From Antarcticimicrobium sediminis (GTDB lineage Bacteria > Pseudomonadota > Alphaproteobacteria > Rhodobacterales > Rhodobacteraceae), in the NCBI RefSeq assembly GCF_004348975.1, contig NZ_SMFP01000007.1, positions 1 through 64,000 of the forward strand: 64,000 nt of DNA. Reading direction: 5' to 3'. Position 1 is the first letter of the stretch. The number at the start of each line of letters is the position of its first letter. The position numbers and the translations under genes are program-made. This document shows, in pieces, positions 1-9,132 of this stretch. The notes under the pieces were generated by a model, which was not told where the DNA came from, ran no database searches, and saw nothing but the letters and a program-made list of their open reading frames with translations.

Positions 1-123
<123 letters not shown>

Positions 124-180
124 CTAGGCGCCCTTTTGAACTGGTGGGGTCCCAATGACCCGTTTTCCGTCTGCGCGCGG

Positions 181-209
181 CACATATTGGGTTCAGAGAG
201 GAAAATCAA
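181..209 (-). promoter_or_regulatory. Candidate sigma-70 promoter of tuf
   Basis: On the minus strand a TTGATT hexamer (204-209) is followed, after exactly 17 bases, by TATGTG (181-186). It is the best hexamer pair between the lipoprotein gene and tuf and would give a leader of roughly 55 nt. Assignment is by pattern only. Confidence 0.35.
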
Positions 210-261
210 GCGTGTCCTGCGCCGCCATGCCAGAGGAAGGCCGAGGCGATGCAGGGAGGGC

Positions 262-894
262 TCAGCCGGCCTCGGGCAGGGGCGCGGCGAGGTTGGCTTC
301 GGGGATGGTTTTGCTGTCCGTCGGTTTGGACGCGGCGGGCGGTATGGAGTCGGGGCGCGGTGCAAACCAGCCGTTTTCCGTGTTCATCTCCACCAGCCAC
401 TTCTCGATCGCGGCCACGGCGTTGCGCGAAAGGCCCTGCATCTGCTCTTGCTTGGTGCGCTCATGGCCAGAGCCCACAAGCGCCGAGTTGCCCGACGTGG
501 TTTCGAACGCGGTGATCTGCTTGGGCTTGTCGTTCAGCTTTTTGCCGGCGGCATCGTCCCAGACGGTGATATTGAGAATCACCACCGATTTCGGGGTATA
601 GATCACCGGGATGCCCGGCGGCGCCAGCATGAAGCCCTCGACCGAGATGCCAAAATGATACAGCTGATCCCCGTCATAGCGCCCAAAGCGGTCGCCCACC
701 GCATCGGTGAGCGCGGCGATCCATTCGTCCTTGGTCGCGTCGCGCGACACCGGACCCTTTTGCATTTTCGGGGCGACCACGATGTTGTGACCAAGATGGA
801 AGGCCCCGAGATCCACCAGCGGATCTTCGGGCGTGGGCGCGGTGCAGGCGGTCAGCAGGGAAAGGCCGGCGAGCAGGGCGAGAAGACGGATCAT
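262..894 (-). CDS. Putative lipoprotein of unknown function
   Basis: A 210-residue exported protein. The N-terminus is a type II signal peptide with lipobox LLTAC, making Cys17 the predicted lipidated residue. I chose the ATG at 894 because GGAG lies five bases upstream; a GTG two codons earlier (900) overlaps that site. The mature part has alternating hydrophobic stretches (residues around 80-110) and no motif I recognise. The C-terminal 30 residues are Pro/Ala/Ser rich and look disordered. It lies between parC and tuf on the same strand, with no evident functional link to either. Confidence 0.75.
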   Translation of the reverse strand: MIRLLALLAGLSLLTACTAPTPEDPLVDLGAFHLGHNIVVAPKMQKGPVSRDATKDEWIAALTDAVGDRFGRYDGDQLYHFGISVEGFMLAPPGIPVIYTPKSVVILNITVWDDAAGKKLNDKPKQITAFETTSGNSALVGSGHERTKQEQMQGLSRNAVAAIEKWLVEMNTENGWFAPRPDSIPPAASKPTDSKTIPEANLAAPLPEAG

Positions 895-1063
895 GGGCAC
901 TCCGGATCAGGACAGGTGCCAGAGCAGTAGACCACAAGGCGAGCGCGCGCAAACGCTTCGCGCCCGGGCGCGGACCGGGGATAATGGGAGAGAGAAGCGG
1001 ACCTGCCCCTGCAGAGGCCCGCCTCCGGCGCTTTCGTTTGATCCACCGGGGCCGGCGGAGGCG

Positions 1064-3412
1064 TCAGGAGAATTTGTTGTCGCGCGGGAATCCATGCGGC
1101 GGGCGTTTGCCGACGCCAGCGCGTTTGCCCAGCCATTCGGTCAGATCCTGTTCATGCCGGGTCTTGCCGCCGCCCATCTGCCAGCGCAGCCCCTCGGCCC
1201 AGTCAAAGGTGGTGGCGTCACTGAGGCCGCCGTCCAGCTCAAGCGCGCCCTGTTTGCCGCGTGCCTGATTGTACTTCTGGATCCGCACGCCCTTGCCCCG
1301 GGTCATCTCGGGCAGCTCGGAGATCGGGAAGACCAGAAACCGGCTGTTCAGGCTGATCACCGCGACATGATCGCCCGCGACCGGGTTGCACAGCAGCGCG
1401 CGTTCATCGCCCTTGACGTTGAGCACCTGTTTGCCGCTGCGGGTCTGGGCCATCACCTCGTCCTCGGGCACGATGAAACCATTGCCGGCATTGGAGGCGA
1501 CCAGCAGCTTGCGACCGGCGCGATGCGGGAACAGATCGACGATCTCGACCTCGTTGGGCAGATCGACGATCAGCCGCAGCGGTTCGCCCAAGCCGCGCCC
1601 GCCGGGCAGGGTGGCCGCCGACAGGGTATAGAAACGACCGTTCGAGCCGAACACCAGCAGCCGGTCGGTGGTTTCGGCGTGGAACACGAAGCGGGGGCCG
1701 TCGCCGTCGCGGAATTTCAGTTCGCGCGTCAGGTCGATATGGCCGGTCATGGCGCGGATCCAGCCCATCTGCGAGCAGACCACGGTGATCGGTTCGCGGT
1801 CGATCATCGCCTCGAGCGGCACCTCTTCGACCTCGCCCGCCTCGGCAAAGACTGTGCGGCGGGCGCCGCCGGGATAGGCCTTGCCAAAGGTCTTGCGGGT
1901 TGCTTTCAACTGTTCGGAGATGCTGGCCCATTGCAGGCTTTCGTCGTCCAGCAGATCCTCCAGCCCGGCACGTTCCGCCATCAGTGCGGATTGTTCGCGC
2001 AACAGCTCCAGCTCTTCCAGCCGCCGCAACGAACGCAGGCGCATGTTGAGGATCGCTTCGGCCTGAACCTCGCTCAGCTCGCCCTCGCCCGGAGCCGGGC
2101 TGACGTAATCCTTTTCCGAGATGGCGCGGACATGGGATTTGGACCAGTCCTCGCGCATCAGGGCCGGTTTGGGATCTTCGTCATAGCGGATGATGTCGAT
2201 CACCCGGTCGAGGTTGAGGAAGGCGATGATGAAGCCTTCGAGCACCTCGAGACGGTGGTCGATCTTACCCAGACGGAACCGGGAGCGGCGCACAAGCACC
2301 TCTTGCCGGTGGTCGAGAAAGGCGCGCAGCACCTCTTTCATCGAACAGACCTTGGGCGTGACGCCGTCGATCAGCACGTTCATGTTGAGACTGAAGCGGA
2401 CCTCGAGGTCGGAGTTGCGGAACATCATGCCCATCAGAACCTCGGGATCGACGTTCTTGGAGCGTGGTTCCAGCACCATGCGGATATCGTCGGCTGATTC
2501 GTCGCGGATATCGGCAAGGATCGGGATCTTCTTGGTCTGGATCAGCTCGGCGATCTTTTCGATCAGCTTGGATTTCTGGACCTGATAGGGGATCTCGGTG
2601 ACGACGATCTGCCACTGGCCGCGCCCCAGATCCTCCAGTTCCCACTTGGCGCGCAGGCGGAAAGAGCCACGCCCGGTGCGATAGGCGCGGGCGATATTCT
2701 CGGGCGGCTCGACGATGATGCCGCCGGTGGGGAAATCGGGGCCGGGCACATAGTTCAGCAGGGTGTCTTCGCGCGCATCGGGCGTCTTGATCAGGTGCAG
2801 ACAGGCATCGCAGAGTTCGACGATGTTATGCGGCGGGATATTGGTGGCCATGCCCACCGCGATGCCACTGGAGCCATTGGCAAGCAGGTTCGGGAAGGTC
2901 GCCGGCATCACCACCGGTTCGGTCAGGGTGCCGTCGTAATTGTCGCGGAAATCAACCGCGTCCTCGTCCAGCCCCTCAAGCAGGGCCTCGGCGACGATGG
3001 TCATCCGGGCCTCGGTGTAACGCGCTGCGGCGGGGTTGTCGCCGTCGATATTGCCGAAGTTGCCCTGACCGTCGACCAGCGGGTAACGGACGTTGAAATC
3101 CTGCGCGAGACGCGCCATCGCGTCATAGATCGCGGCGTCGCCATGCGGGTGATAGTTGCCCATGACATCGCCGGAGATCTTGGCCGACTTGCGGAATCCG
3201 CCATTGGAGGCCAGCCGCAGTTGGCGCATCGCATAAAGGATGCGCCGGTGCACCGGCTTCAGCCCATCGCGCGCGTCGGGCAGCGCCCGGTGCATGATGG
3301 TGGACAGCGCATAGGTGAGATAGCGCTCGCCGATCGCGCGGCGCAGCGGTTCGGCGATTTCACCGGGCACGTCCGGCGGCTGCATGTTGGGGTCTTCGAT
3401 CAGGTCGCTCAT
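1064..3412 (-). CDS. parC: DNA topoisomerase IV subunit A
   Basis: ParC is the DNA-cleaving subunit of topoisomerase IV, which with ParE unlinks replicated chromosomes. The 782-residue product has the type IIA winged-helix/tower region with catalytic tyrosine in AARYTEARM, the breakage-reunion core (YALSTIMHRALPDARDG near the start), and a C-terminal beta-pinwheel with degenerate blades (for example SNGRFYTL and ASNAGNGF). The open frame extends upstream, but the extra 51 codons are low-complexity and the family N-terminus begins at MSDLIEDP, so I start at 3412. The lack of a GyrA-box and the length favour ParC over GyrA. Confidence 0.96.
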   Translation of the reverse strand: MSDLIEDPNMQPPDVPGEIAEPLRRAIGERYLTYALSTIMHRALPDARDGLKPVHRRILYAMRQLRLASNGGFRKSAKISGDVMGNYHPHGDAAIYDAMARLAQDFNVRYPLVDGQGNFGNIDGDNPAAARYTEARMTIVAEALLEGLDEDAVDFRDNYDGTLTEPVVMPATFPNLLANGSSGIAVGMATNIPPHNIVELCDACLHLIKTPDAREDTLLNYVPGPDFPTGGIIVEPPENIARAYRTGRGSFRLRAKWELEDLGRGQWQIVVTEIPYQVQKSKLIEKIAELIQTKKIPILADIRDESADDIRMVLEPRSKNVDPEVLMGMMFRNSDLEVRFSLNMNVLIDGVTPKVCSMKEVLRAFLDHRQEVLVRRSRFRLGKIDHRLEVLEGFIIAFLNLDRVIDIIRYDEDPKPALMREDWSKSHVRAISEKDYVSPAPGEGELSEVQAEAILNMRLRSLRRLEELELLREQSALMAERAGLEDLLDDESLQWASISEQLKATRKTFGKAYPGGARRTVFAEAGEVEEVPLEAMIDREPITVVCSQMGWIRAMTGHIDLTRELKFRDGDGPRFVFHAETTDRLLVFGSNGRFYTLSAATLPGGRGLGEPLRLIVDLPNEVEIVDLFPHRAGRKLLVASNAGNGFIVPEDEVMAQTRSGKQVLNVKGDERALLCNPVAGDHVAVISLNSRFLVFPISELPEMTRGKGVRIQKYNQARGKQGALELDGGLSDATTFDWAEGLRWQMGGGKTRHEQDLTEWLGKRAGVGKRPPHGFPRDNKFS

Positions 3413-3654
3413 AGATGCGGTGATACGCTGCACCGGTGCGGGCGTAAAGCCGTGGCGAGGCTGCGACGCGCTGTTGTCCACAAGGAATGGCGGGCGGTGC
3501 GCGCGCCCTGCCTGTGCCGCCTTGCCTGCGCGGCGGGGAAAAGCCGGCATTGCTTCCCGCTGCACCGAATCGATGGATCGACTATGGTCTTGATCTGTCC
3601 GGGGGATTCGCCACCAGACAAAGAGCTAAATTCCTGTTGCGCGATGGAGACGAT

Positions 3655-4344
3655 GTGCCGCGATTGGTAGTTGCATCTTTTTTGATCCTGGCCTGGGCGT
3701 TCTATGAACTGTCGGGTGGGGTTGATTTCGTGCCGCGCGGGGTGCGCCCGCCCAAGCCCGCGCCGCAGGCCTCTGTCGCCCAGCCACGCCCCGGGTCGGA
3801 GATGGCCGGGTCGGAGATGCCCGCACCCCGGCTGGCGCCGCGCCAGCCCCGCGACACCGATCCCGATAGCAATACCGACGCCGATTTCGGCAGATTCACA
3901 GCCGAGACCCAGCGCGCGGCGCTGAAGGCGCGGCAGGCCGCCCGCGCTGACCGGCTGGCACAGGTGCGCAACAGTCTGAATCAGGGCATTGCGATCGCCC
4001 CCGGCAAGGTGGGGTTTGGGGAAGCACAAGGCAGCATCGCGTTGACCGCGCTGGAACAGGGGTTGGCCGGGTTTGAGGAGACCACGCCGGAGACGGTGGA
4101 GGAGGCGGTGGCGGCGCCGGTGATGACCCCTGCCCCGGCGCCGGACCTGCGCGCGGTGACCGGCACCCGGGTCAACATGCGCGACGGGCCGGGCACGATC
4201 TATCCGGTGGTCGCGCGGCTGGTGATGGGGCATCAGGTCGAGGTGCTGAGCGCCTCGGGCACCGGCTGGCTGCGGCTGCGCACGCTGCCGGAACGCCAGA
4301 TCGGCTGGGTCGCCGCCTCGCTCGTCAGTAAGAAGACGGAATGA
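3655..4344 (+). CDS. SH3 domain-containing membrane-anchored protein
   Basis: About 229 residues. It starts with one hydrophobic helix (residues 3-20) that acts as signal anchor, then a Pro/Ala-rich linker and a low-complexity middle. The C-terminal SH3b domain has the typical NMRDGPGT turn, the hydrophobic core VEVLSASGTGWLRL and a terminal GWVAASLV. Such bacterial SH3 domains usually bind peptidoglycan. I chose the GTG at 3655 because GGAGA sits four bases upstream and the hydrophobic helix follows at once; the open frame to the left (from 3487) looks noncoding. Divergent from parC across about 240 bp. Confidence 0.75.
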   Translation: MPRLVVASFLILAWAFYELSGGVDFVPRGVRPPKPAPQASVAQPRPGSEMAGSEMPAPRLAPRQPRDTDPDSNTDADFGRFTAETQRAALKARQAARADRLAQVRNSLNQGIAIAPGKVGFGEAQGSIALTALEQGLAGFEETTPETVEEAVAAPVMTPAPAPDLRAVTGTRVNMRDGPGTIYPVVARLVMGHQVEVLSASGTGWLRLRTLPERQIGWVAASLVSKKTE

Positions 4345-4386
4345 GGGGGGCACCTTCGCGACCGGGCCAGCAACCGAGACAGATGC

Positions 4387-4406
4387 GTATTTCCATAAAG
4401 AAGAAG
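4387..4406 (+). repeat. Dispersed 20-bp intergenic element, copy 1
   Basis: A 20-mer opening GTATTTCCA and closing AAGAAGAAG in the gap between the SH3-domain gene and the SDR gene. Close matches occur at 27071-27090 (minus strand) and 57135-57154, all intergenic. Confidence 0.45.
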
Positions 4407-4491
4407 CGGGCCGGTGCGCATTGCACCCTGCCGGGTTTCGCCCCATAGCGAGGGCACAGACCGGCATGGGGCGAACGACGTGACAAAAACG

Positions 4492-5319
4492 ATGCAGAAA
4501 ACCATCCTTATCACCGGCTGTTCCTCGGGCATCGGGCTGGATGCGGCGCGGGGCCTGCGCGACCACGGCTGGCACGTCTTTGCCGCCTGCCGCCAGCAAA
4601 AGGACTGCGACCGGATGCGCACGGAGGGCTTTGACAGCCCGCGCATCGACTATACCGACCCGGCCAGCATCGAGACCGGGCTGGCGCAGGTTCTGGAGGC
4701 CACCGGCGGGCGGCTGGACGCGCTGTTCAACAATGGCGGGCACCAGTTGTCAGGCGCGGTCGAGGATCTGCCGCGCGACGGGCTGCGCGAAATTTTCGAA
4801 TCGAATTTCTTTGGCTGGCATGATCTGACCCGTCAGGTGATCCCGGTGATGCGGGTGCAGGGCCATGGGCGGATCGTGCAATGTTCCTCGTCGCTGGGGC
4901 TGGTGTCGATCCCGTGGCGCGGCGCCTATGCCGCGACCAAGCACGCGCTGGAAGGGTTGAGCGACACCCTAAGGATCGAGTTGCGGGGCAGCGGCATCAA
5001 GGTGGTGCTGATCGAGCCGGGGCCGATCACCACGCCGCTGCGCAAGAAAGGCATTGTCTATTTCGAGCGCTATATCGATTGGCAAAACTCGGCCAAGCGG
5101 GCGGAGTACGAGACGCAGCTGATCCCGCGGATCTATCGCGAGACCGGCAAGGACAAGTTCGAGCTGGCACCCGAGGCGGTGACCGCGAAACTGATTCGCG
5201 CGCTGGAGGCACGGAGCCCACGGGCGCGCTATTACGTGACGGTGCCGACCTATCTGACCGGCTATCTGCGCCGGGTGCTGCCGACCCGCGCGATCGACTG
5301 GATCGTGACCCGGATCTGA
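4492..5319 (+). CDS. Short-chain dehydrogenase/reductase
   Basis: A 275-residue classical SDR oxidoreductase using NAD(P)H. The Rossmann glycine motif TGCSSGIG follows the first strand. NNGG replaces the usual NNAG, a serine lies in CSSSLGLVS, and the catalytic YAATK supplies Tyr and Lys. The substrate is not predictable; C-terminal basic and aromatic residues suggest a lipid or steroid-like molecule (weak inference). Start: the ATG at 4492 gives the family N-terminus MQKTILITG, and an in-frame GTG at 4480 is the alternative. No operon partner. Confidence 0.9.
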   Translation: MQKTILITGCSSGIGLDAARGLRDHGWHVFAACRQQKDCDRMRTEGFDSPRIDYTDPASIETGLAQVLEATGGRLDALFNNGGHQLSGAVEDLPRDGLREIFESNFFGWHDLTRQVIPVMRVQGHGRIVQCSSSLGLVSIPWRGAYAATKHALEGLSDTLRIELRGSGIKVVLIEPGPITTPLRKKGIVYFERYIDWQNSAKRAEYETQLIPRIYRETGKDKFELAPEAVTAKLIRALEARSPRARYYVTVPTYLTGYLRRVLPTRAIDWIVTRI

Positions 5320-5388
5320 AAATCCGGTTCGCTTTTGTGCCGATTGCCGCTAGGTGTCGGCGGGTAACACAAGCCAAGCGAGGGCAAT

Positions 5389-5592
5389 ATGGGTGATCCG
5401 TTATTCGTGATCGTGGTGCTGGCCGTGCTGGCCGTGGCGGTGGTTTTGGCGCTGGGAATCGGCGGATTTGCCAAGGGCGGCGCCTTTAGCGCGAAATACA
5501 GCAACAAGCTGATGCGGCTGCGGATCGCGGCGCAGGCAGTCGCGGTGGCGCTGATCCTGCTTTATATCTATCTCAAGCGTCAGGGTGGCTGA
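5389..5592 (+). CDS. Twin-transmembrane protein, HIG1-like
   Basis: A 67-residue protein with two hydrophobic helices (about 5-25 and 46-62) separated by a short basic loop. The loop and second helix carry NKLMRLRIAAQ, which resembles the conserved motif of the hypoxia-induced HIG1 family; alphaproteobacterial members are linked to cytochrome oxidase (family knowledge). It ends three bases before the adenosyltransferase gene, so the two are probably co-transcribed. Family assignment is by motif only. Confidence 0.7.
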   Translation: MGDPLFVIVVLAVLAVAVVLALGIGGFAKGGAFSAKYSNKLMRLRIAAQAVAVALILLYIYLKRQGG

Positions 5593-5595
5593 TCC

Positions 5596-6171
5596 ATGGT
5601 CGTACTGAACAAGATCTATACCCGTACCGGCGATGCCGGTGACACCGCGCTGGGCAACGGGGCGCGGGTGCCGAAATATGCCGACCGCGTCGATGCCTAT
5701 GGCACCACGGACGAGCTGAACGCCTTTGTCGGCGTCGCCCGGCTGGAGGTCGAAGACGACGACATGGACGAGGCGCTGGCGCGAATCCAGAACGATCTGT
5801 TCGATCTGGGCGCGGATATGTGCCGCCCCGACATGCAAAAGGACGGCGAGGCCGAGTACCCGCCGCTGCGCATGGTCGCGGCGCAGGTGGACCGGCTGGA
5901 AATCGAGATCGACGCGATGAATTCCGGGCTGGAGCCGCTGCGCAGCTTTATCCTGCCGGGCGGCACACCGCTGGCGGCGCAGATGCATGTCTGTCGCACG
6001 GTGGCGCGCCGGGCCGAACGGGCGGCGGTGGAACTGGCCGCGCAAGAGACGGTAAACCCGCATGCCATGCGCTATCTCAACCGGCTGAGCGACTGGTTCT
6101 TTGTCGCCGGGCGGGTGGCCAACAACGAAGGGCTGGACGATGTGCTTTGGGTGCCCGGCGCCAATCGCTGA
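5596..6171 (+). CDS. pduO: Cob(I)yrinic acid a,c-diamide adenosyltransferase, PduO type
   Basis: Transfers the adenosyl group of ATP to cob(I)alamin or precursors, making coenzyme B12. The 191-residue product shows the PduO-type ATP-binding N-terminus YTRTGDAGDTALGNG, then RVDAYGTTDELNAFVG, and the C-terminal LNRLSDWFFV with arginines from the CRTVARRAERAA helix. Its length is typical. Adenosylcobalamin is the cofactor of the mutases of the ethylmalonyl-CoA pathway, of which mcd is a member in this window. cobC and cobD lie 40 kb away. Confidence 0.93.
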   Translation: MVVLNKIYTRTGDAGDTALGNGARVPKYADRVDAYGTTDELNAFVGVARLEVEDDDMDEALARIQNDLFDLGADMCRPDMQKDGEAEYPPLRMVAAQVDRLEIEIDAMNSGLEPLRSFILPGGTPLAAQMHVCRTVARRAERAAVELAAQETVNPHAMRYLNRLSDWFFVAGRVANNEGLDDVLWVPGANR

Positions 6172-6347
6172 GGGAGACCACGCCCTGTTTGGTCAAAAAT
6201 ATTTCCCACTCTGCGGCCGGACGCGGCGTCGGAGAGCGCAAACAGGTCGATTTTCCTCTGTTTTCCGCCCTGCGCAGCCGCTAACACATGGCAGAGCTAT
6301 ATTGTCGCCCCAAATCCCGGGCTAACAAACCAAGGAGACCCACGCTT

Positions 6348-7106
6348 ATGAAGGTACTGGTGCCTGTAAAGCGCGTGATCGACTACAACGTGAAGGTTCG
6401 TGTGAAGGCGGACGGGAGCGGTGTCGATCTGGCGAATGTCAAAATGTCGATGAACCCCTTCGACGAGATCGCGGTCGAAGAAGCGATCCGCCTGAAAGAG
6501 GCCGGCGTTGCCTCGGAAGTCATTGCCGTCTCGATCGGCGTGAAACAAGCGCAGGAAACCCTGCGCACGGCGCTGGCGATGGGCGCGGACCGGGCGATTC
6601 TGGTAATTGCCGCGGATGACGTGCATCAGGACATCGAGCCGCTGGCCGTGGCCAAGATCCTAGCCAAGATCGTCGAGGAAGAGCAGCCCGGTCTGGTGCT
6701 CGCCGGCAAGCAGGCGATCGACAACGACATGAACGCCACCGGCCAGATGCTCTCGGCGCTGCTGGGCTGGTCGCAGGCGACCTTTGCCTCGGATCTGAAG
6801 ATCGAGGGCGACAGCGCCGTTGTCACCCGTGAGGTGGACGGCGGCTTGCAGACGATCAAGGTCAAGATGCCGACCATCGTCACCGTCGATCTGCGCCTGA
6901 ACGAGCCGCGTTATGCCTCGCTGCCCAACATCATGAAGGCGAAGAAAAAGCCGCTGGATGAGAAGACGGCCGCCGATTACGGCGTCGATGTCACGCCGCG
7001 TCTGCAGGTGGTGAAAACCACCGAGCCGGAAGCGCGTCAGGCCGGTGAAATGGTGCCGGACGTGGATACGCTGGTGGCGAAATTGAAAGAGAAGGGGGTG
7101 GTGTAA
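6348..7106 (+). CDS. etfB: Electron transfer flavoprotein beta subunit
   Basis: EtfB binds AMP and, with EtfA, passes electrons from acyl-CoA dehydrogenases to ETF-ubiquinone oxidoreductase. The 252-residue protein opens [16 protein letters not shown], contains the signature region around [16 protein letters not shown] and the later recognition loop region with [15 protein letters not shown] lies about ten bases before the ATG at 6348; the frame upstream of it is not family-like. The stop overlaps the start of etfA by one base, implying translational coupling. Confidence 0.97.
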   Translation: MKVLVPVKRVIDYNVKVRVKADGSGVDLANVKMSMNPFDEIAVEEAIRLKEAGVASEVIAVSIGVKQAQETLRTALAMGADRAILVIAADDVHQDIEPLAVAKILAKIVEEEQPGLVLAGKQAIDNDMNATGQMLSALLGWSQATFASDLKIEGDSAVVTREVDGGLQTIKVKMPTIVTVDLRLNEPRYASLPNIMKAKKKPLDEKTAADYGVDVTPRLQVVKTTEPEARQAGEMVPDVDTLVAKLKEKGVV

Positions 7107-8035
7107 TGGCTGTTCTGCTGCTCGGAGAAGTGAATGATGGCGCGCTGGCACTGGATGCCACCGCCAAGACCGTGAGTGCCGCCAAGGCGTTGGGCGATGT
7201 GACCGTGCTGTGTGCCGGTGCGTCTGCCGCGGCCGCAGGCGAGGCCGCCGCCAAGATCGACGGTGTTTCCAAGGTGCTGGTCGCCGAGGATGCCGCGCTG
7301 GGTCACCGGCTGGCGGAATCGACCGCTGCGCTGATCGTGTCGCTGGCTGGCGATTACGATCACATCGTGGCCCCCGCCACCACCGACGCCAAGAACGTGA
7401 TGCCGCGCGTGGCCGCGCTGCTGGACGTGATGGTGATCTCGGACGCCTCGGGCGTGATTGATGCCGATACGTTTGAACGGCCGATCTATGCCGGCAACGC
7501 GGTCCAGACGGTGAAATCCTCGGATGCGAAAAAGGTCATCACCTTCCGCACCTCGACCTTTGAAGCCGCCGGTGAACAAGCGGCAGCCCCGATCGAGACC
7601 GTGGGCGGCGCTGCCGTGTCGGGCCTGAGCGAATGGGTCGAAGACAAGGTCGCGGCCTCGGACCGGCCGGAACTGACCAGCGCCGGAATCGTCGTGTCGG
7701 GCGGTCGTGGTGTCGGCTCGGAAGAGGACTTCAAGATCATCGAAGCCCTGGCCGACAAGCTGGGCGCCGCCGTTGGCGCATCGCGGGCCGCGGTCGATTC
7801 GGGCTATGCGCCGAACGACTGGCAGGTGGGGCAGACCGGCAAGGTCGTCGCACCCGAGCTGTACATCGCGGTGGGCATCTCTGGCGCGATCCAGCATTTG
7901 GCCGGGATGAAGGACTCCAAGATCATCGTCGCGATCAACAAGGACGAAGAGGCACCGATCTTTCAGGTTGCCGATTACGGTCTGGTCGCCGACCTGTTCA
8001 CGGCCGTGCCGGAACTGACCGAAAAGCTTGGCTGA
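7106..8035 (+). CDS. etfA: Electron transfer flavoprotein alpha subunit
   Basis: EtfA carries FAD. The 309-residue sequence has an N-terminal alpha/beta domain ([12 protein letters not shown]...) and the C-terminal FAD domain with [40 protein letters not shown] and [13 protein letters not shown], all typical. It starts within the TAATG junction with etfB and is followed by a strong terminator at 8061-8085, so etfB-etfA forms a two-gene unit. Likely electron donors include the acyl-CoA dehydrogenase encoded at 22880. Confidence 0.97.
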   Translation: MAVLLLGEVNDGALALDATAKTVSAAKALGDVTVLCAGASAAAAGEAAAKIDGVSKVLVAEDAALGHRLAESTAALIVSLAGDYDHIVAPATTDAKNVMPRVAALLDVMVISDASGVIDADTFERPIYAGNAVQTVKSSDAKKVITFRTSTFEAAGEQAAAPIETVGGAAVSGLSEWVEDKVAASDRPELTSAGIVVSGGRGVGSEEDFKIIEALADKLGAAVGASRAAVDSGYAPNDWQVGQTGKVVAPELYIAVGISGAIQHLAGMKDSKIIVAINKDEEAPIFQVADYGLVADLFTAVPELTEKLG

Positions 8036-8060
8036 GATCAAAGCGATCAATGACAGAAAA

Positions 8061-8085
8061 GGCCCGCCAATTGGCGGGCCTTTTT
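8061..8085 (+). terminator. Intrinsic terminator after etfA
   Basis: A perfect palindrome GGCCCGCCAA/TTGGCGGGCC (8061-8080) followed by five T residues, 26 bases past the etfA stop. Confidence 0.9.
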
Positions 8086-8132
8086 CGTTGTGCCGCAGCG
8101 GGGACCAGCAGCGGGTCTCTCGCAGCGGGGCC

Positions 8133-8960
8133 TTAGTGCAGAGCGGTGATCGCCGCGCTTAGACGGGTGGCGATGCGCTGGTGCATGGCAGGGCCGGGCA
8201 TATGGCCCGCTGCGGGGGCCTGGAGCGGGCCAAAGACCATCTTGCCTGTCTCTCCCGGTACATGGCCTGCCAGCGTCACCGGCACCTCGACCACGCCGCG
8301 CGCCAGCGGTTTCAGCCGCTCAACCATGGCGTCGGTAACAGCCAACGGATCGGGGCCCGGTAGATCGCCCGCCTGCGGGGGAAGGGCGTCATATTGCAAC
8401 CAAAGCAAGAACGCGCGTTCGCCCAAGGCCTGCAACAGCTGCGTCATCCGGGCGAGCCAAACCGCGCGCAATTCATCGCGCAACAGTGCAAAGTGCCCGG
8501 GCCCGGTCTGGTGCAACGTGGTGACAAGATGACGGGTGAAGTGAAATTCGGTAAAATCAACCTTGGGATAAAGCGCCGTAAGTCGCGCGGTCGGGGCCAG
8601 AAAGCGGTCATTGCGGCGCGGGTGCACCCGGTAATAGAGGTTCGAGAGATCCTGCACCGGCGGCAGTTGCACCACGCTCAACCCGGCGCCTGCGGCTATG
8701 CGCATCACCCCGGCATCGTTCAGCATCGCGTCGAGCCCGGCGTTGATGCTGCCCAGATTGACGCAGCTTTGCCCCAGTTGGTGCGCCACGCGAGCGACAA
8801 AGGGAGCCTCGATAAAGCGACCAAAGGTCTCGCTGCCGCCCAGAAAGGCGACATAGGGGGGCGTCAGCTCGGCGCAGGGGCCACGCACCGGCAGCGTCGA
8901 GCCGGGATAGCGGCAGATCGGATCGCGCAGCGCACCGACGCTGGTTACATGCATGCTCAT
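8133..8960 (-). CDS. DUF6473-like family protein
   Basis: A 275-residue cytosolic-looking protein. Conserved-looking blocks include YVAFLGGSETFGRF near residue 37, NLGSINAGLDAMLND, then YRVHPRRNDRFL and VDFTEFHFTRHL. I recall this pattern in a family widespread in Rhodobacteraceae (DUF6473). The GGSET and NLGS blocks resemble SGNH-like folds, but no catalytic role can be asserted. An ATG two codons downstream (8954) has an equally good GAGG site. It ends 48 bases from the etfA terminator and stands alone. Confidence 0.65.
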   Translation of the reverse strand: MSMHVTSVGALRDPICRYPGSTLPVRGPCAELTPPYVAFLGGSETFGRFIEAPFVARVAHQLGQSCVNLGSINAGLDAMLNDAGVMRIAAGAGLSVVQLPPVQDLSNLYYRVHPRRNDRFLAPTARLTALYPKVDFTEFHFTRHLVTTLHQTGPGHFALLRDELRAVWLARMTQLLQALGERAFLLWLQYDALPPQAGDLPGPDPLAVTDAMVERLKPLARGVVEVPVTLAGHVPGETGKMVFGPLQAPAAGHMPGPAMHQRIATRLSAAITALH

Positions 8961-9040
8961 CCTCGCCCTCTGTCTGCTGGCCCATAGGACCGGATCCGGA
9001 TCAGACTGGGTGCAATTGCGTTGCGATTCGGCTAATGCCT

Positions 9041-9060
9041 GTATTTGATGAAAATTGAAG
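9041..9060 (+). repeat. Possible diverged copy of the 20-bp intergenic element
   Basis: Opens GTATTTGATG and ends in TTGAAG, sharing the ends but not the middle of the elements at 4387, 27071 and 57135. A weak match in the gap between 8960 and 9133. Confidence 0.2.
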
Positions 9061-9132
9061 CGTTCGCCGGCTCTTGTACCTTTGAGGAGAGCCTAGGTAT
9101 GGTCGGCGCGAAACGCGATGAAAGGCACAACG

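Noticed and set aside
1021-1062. Hairpin downstream of parC as a terminator
   Set aside because: The stem is interrupted, and no T tract follows on the parC strand.
833-2497. A 554-residue plus-strand open frame opposite parC
   Set aside because: Antisense to parC at high GC, with no family motif and no ribosome binding site.
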